A stretch of 33,857 nucleotides of DNA from Burkholderiaceae bacterium. Its GTDB lineage: Bacteria; Pseudomonadota; Gammaproteobacteria; Burkholderiales; Burkholderiaceae. Each line of letters opens with the position of its first letter. The first letter of the stretch is position 1. Under the pieces are notes generated by a model. That model searched no databases, was not told the DNA's origin, and was given only the letters and a program-made list of their open reading frames with translations. Positions 28,467-33,857 of this stretch are shown here, piece after piece. Location of the stretch: positions 1-33,857 of the forward strand of contig JAGWNU010000021.1 in assembly GCA_028871175.1 (NCBI GenBank). The letters are read 5' to 3'. The translations under genes and the position numbers were made by a program.

Positions 28467-30812
28467 TCAGCGTTGCGCTTGCGCAGCTGCATCCACCACG
28501 GTGAGCGCCGTCATGTTGAGGATACGTCGCACGGTGGCGGACGGCGTCAGGATATGCACCGGCTTTTTGGCGCCCAGCAAGATTGGACCGATGGCGATGT
28601 TGTTGCCCGCCGCCGTCTTCAGCAGGTTGTAGGCGATGTTGGCCGCATCAATGTTGGGCATGACCAGCAGATTGGCTTCGCCTTCCAGCGTCGAGTCCGG
28701 CACCAGGGAGTCGCGCAACTTCGCATCCAGCGCCGCATCGCCGTGCATCTCGCCGTCCACTTCCAGTTGCGGAGCACGTTGGCGCAGGATCGCCAGCGTT
28801 TCCCGCATTTTGACGGCAGAAGGCGCTTCCGAAGAGCCGAAGTTCGAATGCGACACAAGCGCGACCTTCGGCTTGATGCCGAAGCGGCACAGTTCTTCGG
28901 CGGCCATGATGGTGATTTCAGCCAACTCCTCGGCGGTCGGATCGGTGTTGACGTGCGTGTCGGCCAGGAAAATCTGACGACCGGGCAGCACCAGCCCATT
29001 CATGGCGGCGTACACGCGATTCGTGCCGCCGATGACCTGATCGATGTAACGCAGATGCGCTGCCGTATTGCTGACGGTGCCGCAGATCATGCCGTCCGCA
29101 TCGCCCTTATGGATCATCACGGCGCCGATCAGCGTGGAACGGCGGCGCATTTCCAGCTTGGCGTACTGGGGCGTCACGCCCTTGCGGGCCATCAGCTTGT
29201 AGTACGTCTCCCAATATTGACGGAAACGCTCGTCGTGTTCGGGGTTCACCACGGTGAAATCCACGCCCTCGCGCAGGCGCAGGCCGAAGCGCTCGATGCG
29301 ATGGGCGATCACGCTCGGGCGACCGACCAGGATCGGGCTGGCGAGTTTTTCATCGACCACGATCTGGACGGCGCGCAGCACACGCTCTTCTTCGCCTTCC
29401 GCGAAGACGATGCGCTTGTGCTCCATCGGCACCTTGCGGGCCGCCGAGAAGATCGGCTTCATCAGCGTGCCCGAGTGATAGACGAACTGCTGCAGGTGCT
29501 GGCGGTAGGCGTCCATGTCTTCGATCGGACGCTGCGCCACCCCCGAGAGCATGGCCGCCTGCGCCACGGCCGGCGCGATCTTGACGATCAGGCGCGGGTC
29601 GAACGGCTTCGGGATCAGGTATTCAGGGCCGAAGGAGACATCCTGGATGCCATAGGCCGTGGCGACGATGTCGCTCTGCTCCTGGCGAGCCAGCTCGGCA
29701 ACGGCGTGCACGGCGGCGACTTCCATCTCACGCGTGATGGTCGTCGCGCCGACGTCGAGCGCGCCCCGGAAGATGAACGGGAAGCACAGGACATTATTGA
29801 CCTGGTTCGGATAGTCTGTACGGCCGGTGCCCATGATGACGTCCGGACGCACTTCCTTGGCCAGTTCCGGCAGGATTTCGGGATTCGGGTTGGCCAGCGC
29901 GAAGATGATCGGCTTGTCGGCCATGCGCTTGACCATGTCCTGCTTCAGCACGCCGGCAGCGGACAGGCCCAGGAAAATATCTGCGGCGTCGATGACTTCG
30001 GCCAGCGTCCGCTTATCGGTCTTCTGCGCGAACACGGCCTTGTCCGGATCCATCAGTTCCGCGCGGCCCTCGTAGACCACGCCCGCCAGGTCCGTCACCC
30101 AGATGTTCTCGCGCGGCAGGCCAAGGTCGACCAGCAGGTCAAGACACGCCAACGCCGCAGCGCCGGCGCCGGACGCCACCAGCTTGACCTTCTTGATGTC
30201 CTTGCCGACCACCTTGAGTGCGTTGGTGATGCCGGCGCCCACCACGATGGCGGTGCCGTGCTGGTCGTCATGGAAGACCGGAATCTTCATGCGCTTGCGC
30301 AGTTCGCGCTCGACGAAGAAGCATTCCGGAGCCTTGATGTCTTCCAGGTTGATGCCGCCGAAGGTCGGCTCCAGCGAGGCGATGATGTCAACCAGCTTCT
30401 GCGGGTCTTTTTCGTTGATCTCGATGTCAAACACATCGATACCGGCAAACTTCTTGAAGAGACCTGCCTTGCCTTCCATCACTGGCTTCGACGCTTCCGG
30501 GCCGATATCGCCCAGACCGAGCACAGCGGTGCCGTTGGTCACCACGGCGACCAGGTTGCCGCGGGCGGTGTAGCGGAAGGAATTGGACACGTCGGCGACG
30601 ATCTCTTCGCACGCCGCGGCCACGCCGGGCGAGTATGCCAAGGCCAGATCGCGCTGGTTCGACAGCGGCTTGGTCGGCGTTACCGAAATCTTGCCCGGGG
30701 TCGGAAACTCGTGATACTCCAGCGCGGCTTTACGCAGGGCGGCGCGCTGCTGCGCCTTGAGTTCTTCGTCCGTGCGGGCGGGCTGTTGAGGCTGGGTATC
30801 CACCGTGGTCAT
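28467..30812 (-). CDS. maeB: NADP-dependent malic enzyme with phosphotransacetylase-like domain
   Basis: A 781-residue two-domain protein. The first 430 or so residues are malic enzyme: Ala-Tyr-Ser-Pro-Gly-Val-Ala near 60, [11 protein letters not shown], and His-Asp-Asp-Gln-His-Gly-Thr-Ala followed by the nucleotide fold Gly-Ala-Gly-Ala-Ala-Ala-Leu. It decarboxylates malate to pyruvate, making NADPH. Residues about 445-781 are a phosphotransacetylase-like domain that in MaeB serves regulation and assembly rather than catalysis. The start at 30812 (Met-Thr-Thr-Val-Asp) gives a short Gln/Pro-rich lead before the conserved domain; codons upstream lie in the leader. It diverges from thiL. Confidence 0.97.
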   Translation of the reverse strand: MTTVDTQPQQPARTDEELKAQQRAALRKAALEYHEFPTPGKISVTPTKPLSNQRDLALAYSPGVAAACEEIVADVSNSFRYTARGNLVAVVTNGTAVLGLGDIGPEASKPVMEGKAGLFKKFAGIDVFDIEINEKDPQKLVDIIASLEPTFGGINLEDIKAPECFFVERELRKRMKIPVFHDDQHGTAIVVGAGITNALKVVGKDIKKVKLVASGAGAAALACLDLLVDLGLPRENIWVTDLAGVVYEGRAELMDPDKAVFAQKTDKRTLAEVIDAADIFLGLSAAGVLKQDMVKRMADKPIIFALANPNPEILPELAKEVRPDVIMGTGRTDYPNQVNNVLCFPFIFRGALDVGATTITREMEVAAVHAVAELARQEQSDIVATAYGIQDVSFGPEYLIPKPFDPRLIVKIAPAVAQAAMLSGVAQRPIEDMDAYRQHLQQFVYHSGTLMKPIFSAARKVPMEHKRIVFAEGEEERVLRAVQIVVDEKLASPILVGRPSVIAHRIERFGLRLREGVDFTVVNPEHDERFRQYWETYYKLMARKGVTPQYAKLEMRRRSTLIGAVMIHKGDADGMICGTVSNTAAHLRYIDQVIGGTNRVYAAMNGLVLPGRQIFLADTHVNTDPTAEELAEITIMAAEELCRFGIKPKVALVSHSNFGSSEAPSAVKMRETLAILRQRAPQLEVDGEMHGDAALDAKLRDSLVPDSTLEGEANLLVMPNIDAANIAYNLLKTAAGNNIAIGPILLGAKKPVHILTPSATVRRILNMTALTVVDAAAQAQR

Positions 30813-30921
30813 GAGGTGTCTCTCTATCGGGTGGTCGGCGCGCGCCGACCGTCGCATCTAGCGGGCCACCGGGAAACCACATGAGGGTCACGGTACGACG
30901 GTCCGCCTCCTTGGGCCCGTC

Positions 30922-30950
30922 ATTTTATATAGTGAAAACTGATCTCACAA
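30922..30950 (-). promoter_or_regulatory. Candidate sigma70 promoter of maeB
   Basis: On the minus strand TTGTGA (30945-30950) and TAAAAT (30922-30927) are 17 bases apart, about 110 bases before the maeB ATG, in an AT-rich patch between the divergent maeB and thiL genes. Confidence 0.5.
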
Positions 30951-30984
30951 CGGGAATTTGGGTGGGACTGCTATGCGCATTCGC

Positions 30985-30990
30985 TACAAT
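30985..30990 (+). promoter_or_regulatory. Candidate -10 element of thiL
   Basis: TACAAT on the plus strand lies about 108 bases before the preferred thiL ATG. No convincing -35 hexamer is present at 16 to 18 bases, so this is a tentative call. Confidence 0.35.
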
Positions 30991-31097
30991 ATTTCACCGT
31001 CCTGTCACGGCACCATCGGGCTTGCCCCACTCTTTCCATCCTCGTTGCCGTGTCTACGCCTGCCGAACCCGCCAATTCCGCTGATCAGCCTGCTGAA

Positions 31098-32057
31098 ATG
31101 TCAGAATTTGAGCTGATCCGCCGCTATTTCACCAAACCGGCACGCCGCGCCACGCTGGGGGTCGGCGACGACTGCGCGCTGCTCGGACTCCGTCCCGGCT
31201 ACGAATTGGCCATCTCCACCGACATGCTGGTCGCCGGTCGCCACTTCTTTCCGGATGCGGAGCCGCGCGCACTTGGCCACAAGGCCCTGGCGGTCAACCT
31301 GTCGGATCTGGCGGCCATGGGCGCCGAACCGCGCGCGTTTACGTTGGCCGTAGCGCTGCCGGAGGCCAATCCGGCGTGGCTCAAGCCGTTCTCGGAAGGC
31401 ATGTTGGCACTGGCCGACGCATTCCATTGCGAGTTGATCGGCGGCGACACCACACGTGGGCCGTTGACACTCAGCCTGACCGTGTTCGGGGACGTCCCCG
31501 CCGCTGCGGCGCTACGCCGCGACGCCGCCCGCCCTGGCGATGATCTGTGGGTCTCCGGGACGGTCGGCGACGCACGCCTTGCCCTCGGCGCCCTTCGCGG
31601 CGAATGGGCACTGACGCCCGAAGCGCTCGCGCAGGTCCAGCCACGCATGGATACGCCCACCCCGCGCGTCGCCCTCGGCTTGGCATTGCGCGGTATCGCC
31701 CGGGCGGCGCTCGACATTTCCGATGGCTTGCTGGGCGATCTGGGACACATCCTCACGCAATCGCACGTCGGAGCGACCGTCGAAGTCGAACGCGTGCCGC
31801 GCTCGCCGACGCTGGCTGCGCAACCGCTGGACCACCAGTTGCAATGCGCGCTGGCCGGCGGCGACGATTACGAACTCTGCTTTACCGCTCCGGCCGGCGC
31901 GCGCGAGGCCGTGCTCGCGGCTGGCCAGCGGGCCGGCGTGGCGGTGACGCGCATCGGCCACATCGATGCCGTGCCGGGCCTGCGCCTGGTGGACGCGCAG
32001 GGCGCACCCATCACGTTCACGCACGGCAGCTTCGATCATTTTTCTTCCTCGCCATGA
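31098..32057 (+). CDS. thiL: Thiamine-monophosphate kinase
   Basis: ThiL phosphorylates thiamine monophosphate to the coenzyme thiamine diphosphate. Family motifs are all present: Gly-Val-Gly-Asp-Asp-Cys-Ala near the start, Ser-Thr-Asp-Met-Leu-Val-Ala-Gly-Arg-His-Phe, Gly-Gly-Asp-Thr-Thr-Arg-Gly, Asp-Ile-Ser-Asp-Gly-Leu and Ala-Gly-Gly-Asp-Asp-Tyr-Glu-Leu. I prefer the ATG at 31098 (Met-Ser-Glu-Phe-Glu-Leu-Ile), the usual ThiL N-terminus; a GTG at 31050 would add 16 Ala/Pro-rich residues, and neither start has a strong ribosome site. The stop overlaps the pgpA start (ATGA), so the genes are translationally coupled. Tkt in this window is a user of the product. Confidence 0.95.
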   Translation: MSEFELIRRYFTKPARRATLGVGDDCALLGLRPGYELAISTDMLVAGRHFFPDAEPRALGHKALAVNLSDLAAMGAEPRAFTLAVALPEANPAWLKPFSEGMLALADAFHCELIGGDTTRGPLTLSLTVFGDVPAAAALRRDAARPGDDLWVSGTVGDARLALGALRGEWALTPEALAQVQPRMDTPTPRVALGLALRGIARAALDISDGLLGDLGHILTQSHVGATVEVERVPRSPTLAAQPLDHQLQCALAGGDDYELCFTAPAGAREAVLAAGQRAGVAVTRIGHIDAVPGLRLVDAQGAPITFTHGSFDHFSSSP

Positions 32058-32632
32058 TGTCTTCCGCACCGTTCCCGCCGTCGACCCCACCGAGCCAGCC
32101 CGAGACCGTGACCCTCGATGCCGGGCAGACCGCGCAGGTGCGCCGTCCGACGGCACGCTTCATGTTCGGCCACCCGGCACGCATTCTGGCCCTGGGCTTC
32201 GGTTCAGGGCTTTCACCGCTGATGCCTGGTACGGTGGGAACCCTGTATGCCTGGCTGGTCTACGTGGTGTTCGCGCGCTGGATCAGCGGGCCAGCGTGGC
32301 TGATGATCGCAGCGGTCGGCTTCGTGATCGGCATCTGGGCGTGCGCCCGCACGGCGCGCGACCTTGGCGTCGCCGACCACGGCGCCATGGTGTGGGATGA
32401 GATGGTCGCGTTCTGGCTGGTGCTGGCGTTCGTCACGCCGACCACGCTCGGCGGCCAGTTTGCCGCGTTCCTGTGGTTCCGGTTTTTCGACATGGTCAAG
32501 CCCGCCCCGATTCGCTATTACGACCGCACGCTCAAAGGCTTCGGCGTACGCGGGGGTTACGGCGTGATGGTCGACGATATCCTGGCTGCGTTCTACACGC
32601 TGCTCGTTTTTGCGCTGTGGCGCTCGATTTGA
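32054..32632 (+). CDS. pgpA: Phosphatidylglycerophosphatase A
   Basis: A 192-residue membrane enzyme removing phosphate from phosphatidylglycerol phosphate to give phosphatidylglycerol. Conserved stretches are Gly-Ser-Gly-Leu-Ser-Pro-Leu-Met-Pro-Gly-Thr-Val-Gly-Thr, Val-Trp-Asp-Glu-Met-Val-Ala-Phe-Trp and Phe-Phe-Asp-Met-Val-Lys-Pro. About the first 35 residues are a Pro/Thr-rich lead not seen in the E. coli protein. Two adjacent ATGs (32054 and 32057) are possible starts; the first overlaps the thiL stop. The thiL-pgpA pair is widely conserved. pncC starts 25 bases later. Confidence 0.94.
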   Translation: MMSSAPFPPSTPPSQPETVTLDAGQTAQVRRPTARFMFGHPARILALGFGSGLSPLMPGTVGTLYAWLVYVVFARWISGPAWLMIAAVGFVIGIWACARTARDLGVADHGAMVWDEMVAFWLVLAFVTPTTLGGQFAAFLWFRFFDMVKPAPIRYYDRTLKGFGVRGGYGVMVDDILAAFYTLLVFALWRSI

Positions 32633-32657
32633 CGTCAGAAGGTTCGAAGGTATTGCA

Positions 32658-33158
32658 ATGGCTGAATCCCGCGCGCTGGCCCAATTGGCCGAACTCGTTG
32701 CCGACACGCTTCACAAGCGCAGCCTGATGATGGCGGCCGCCGAATCCTGCACGGGCGGGCTGGTGTCCGCCGCCATCACCGACGTGCCGGGCTCCTCTGC
32801 GTGGTTCGAGCGCGGGTTCGTCGTGTATTCCAACGAAGCAAAATCCCAGATGCTGGGGGTACCAGCCGCGCTGATCCGCGAGCACGGCGCGGTGAGCGAA
32901 CCCGTGGCACACGCGATGGCAGAAGGCGCGGTGCTCAACAGCCGCGCGCAGGTAGCGCTGGCGATCACCGGTGTGGCAGGGCCGACCGGCGGCACACCTG
33001 ACAAGCCGGTCGGCATGGTGTGTTTCGGGTGGAGCAACCGCCTGCAGACGCAGGTGGAGACACGCCAGTTCAAAGGCGACCGCAAGCAGGTCCGCCTGCA
33101 GGCCGCCGAGCATGCACTGCGCGGCTTGCTCGACTTCCTCGCGACCGCCGAATCCTAG
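32658..33158 (+). CDS. pncC: Nicotinamide-nucleotide amidase (CinA C-terminal domain family)
   Basis: A 166-residue stand-alone CinA C-terminal domain. The active-site region Ala-Ala-Glu-Ser-Cys-Thr-Gly-Gly (about 29-36) and the downstream Gly-Val-Ala-Gly-Pro-Thr-Gly-Gly are intact. PncC deamidates nicotinamide mononucleotide to nicotinate mononucleotide, recycling NAD. The ATG at 32658 is preceded by GAAGG at a good distance; a longer reading would overlap the end of pgpA. The thiL-pgpA-pncC run on one strand with short gaps suggests an operon. pyrF lies convergently downstream. Confidence 0.95.
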   Translation: MAESRALAQLAELVADTLHKRSLMMAAAESCTGGLVSAAITDVPGSSAWFERGFVVYSNEAKSQMLGVPAALIREHGAVSEPVAHAMAEGAVLNSRAQVALAITGVAGPTGGTPDKPVGMVCFGWSNRLQTQVETRQFKGDRKQVRLQAAEHALRGLLDFLATAES

Positions 33159-33379
33159 GCGGCGCGCTCGCTGGGGTGGTCCGGCTGGCGACGCTCCTCG
33201 TGCTCGTGCTCCGGCTGGTGCTCATGATCGTGCTCGTGTCGGCGATCGCGATCGTGATCACGGCGCGTCGTCTCGTGCTCGTGGGTGTCGTCGCGTTCCT
33301 TCTCGAGCTTGCGGTTCGGATCCTGGCCAGTCGCCTCGCGCCGGATGCTGGCGGCGGGATGGTGCAGATGCGGGGTCAT
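33155..33379 (-). CDS. Small His/Asp/Arg-rich hypothetical protein
   Basis: A possible 74-residue gene between the convergent pncC and pyrF, overlapping the pncC stop by four bases. The product is low complexity: His, Glu, Asp and Arg dominate from about residue 27 on, with repeated His-Glu-His and His-Asp-His units that could bind metal ions. A GAGGA site lies four bases before the ATG, a point in favour of translation. No family is recognised. The biased composition could also be a side effect of repetitive CTCGTG-like sequence on the plus strand, so I keep this tentative. Confidence 0.4.
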   Translation of the reverse strand: MTPHLHHPAASIRREATGQDPNRKLEKERDDTHEHETTRRDHDRDRRHEHDHEHQPEHEHEERRQPDHPSERAA

Positions 33380-33416
33380 GGCGTCCTCGCTGTGACGGCG
33401 ACCGGACCAGCGCGGC

Positions 33417-33857
33417 TCAGTCGCGGAACAGGTTGATCTGGTCGCGCGTGGCTTGGGCAACACGGCGAGCGGCATCGGCGAAATCGCTGTCAGTGCTGGC
33501 GTAGAGAATGGCCCGCGACGAGTTGATCATCATGCCGGTGCCATCCGCGGTACGGCCCGCGCGCACGGTCGCCTCGATGTCGCCACCCTGGGCGCCGATA
33601 CCGGGAATCAGCAGCGGCATGTCGCCGACGATCTCGCGTACCTTGGCAATTTCCTGCGGGAAGGTCGCGCCCACCACCAAGCCCATCTGGCCGCTGGTGT
33701 TCCACACGTCGCGCGCACGCTCAGCCACCACCTGATAGACGGGGCGACCGCCGGTTTCGAGGAATTGCACATCGCTGCCACCCGCGTTGGACGTGCGGCA
33801 GAGCACGATCACGCCCTTGTCGGCGTGCGCGAGGTACGGCTGCATCGAATCGAACCC
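33417..33857 (-). CDS. pyrF: Orotidine 5'-phosphate decarboxylase, C-terminal part
   Basis: The C-terminal 146 residues of PyrF; the 5' part lies beyond the right edge. It decarboxylates OMP to UMP, the last step of pyrimidine nucleotide synthesis. The segments Val-Leu-Cys-Arg-Thr-Ser-Asn, Gly-Leu-Val-Val-Gly-Ala-Thr and [12 protein letters not shown] match the longer PyrF type 2 family found in many betaproteobacteria. The reading frame is open to the window edge; the ATG at 33845 is internal. Confidence 0.93.
   Translation of the reverse strand, partial: GFDSMQPYLAHADKGVIVLCRTSNAGGSDVQFLETGGRPVYQVVAERARDVWNTSGQMGLVVGATFPQEIAKVREIVGDMPLLIPGIGAQGGDIEATVRAGRTADGTGMMINSSRAILYASTDSDFADAARRVAQATRDQINLFRD

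Overview
The window reads as a chromosome segment of a Ralstonia-type betaproteobacterium (order Burkholderiales). It is GC-rich with strong G/C third-position bias. It carries both halves of the Phc cell-density system known from Ralstonia and Cupriavidus: a phcB-phcS-phcR-phcQ operon on the plus strand and the LysR-type master regulator phcA on the minus strand, the latter just downstream of gapA and tkt. The species cannot be fixed from this sequence. All functional names rest on motif recognition and remembered family features, not on a database search.

Layout. 1-2292: end of pntAA, then panD, pntAB and pntB, so an aspartate decarboxylase gene for pantothenate synthesis sits inside a membrane transhydrogenase operon. 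2443-3480: a receiver protein with an interrupted receiver domain and an output domain I cannot assign. 3481-4118: a 638-base gene-free stretch with one good sigma70-like promoter. 4119-9093: phcBSRQ, which makes and senses a 3-hydroxy fatty acid methyl ester signal. 9128-16654 (minus): rlmL-like RNA methyltransferase, hemJ, proA, holA, lptE, leuS. 16832-18380 (minus): dapB and bamE. 18534-18965: fur. 19039-23454 (minus): phcA, gapA, tkt.

23568-24949 holds two broken genes facing away from each other: the 3' half of a galactonate-dehydratase-like gene and a LysR-type regulator lacking its N-terminus. They join near 24149, which looks like a deletion that removed a shared divergent promoter region. 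Then come a VOC-fold protein, rsmE and a YidB-family gene on the plus strand. A secreted RNase Sa-like ribonuclease and a barstar-domain protein follow on the minus strand, translationally coupled by an ATGA overlap. 28003-28424 is gene-free but carries a plus-strand terminator-like inverted repeat with no gene to terminate. The right end has maeB (minus) diverging from thiL-pgpA-pncC (plus), a small His-rich ORF, and the 3' part of pyrF.

Most of the window is ordinary housekeeping DNA. The parts most worth a second look are the receiver gene beside phcB, the long phcB leader, panD nested in the pnt operon, the dgoD/lysR deletion scar, the ribonuclease/barstar pair and the orphan terminator.
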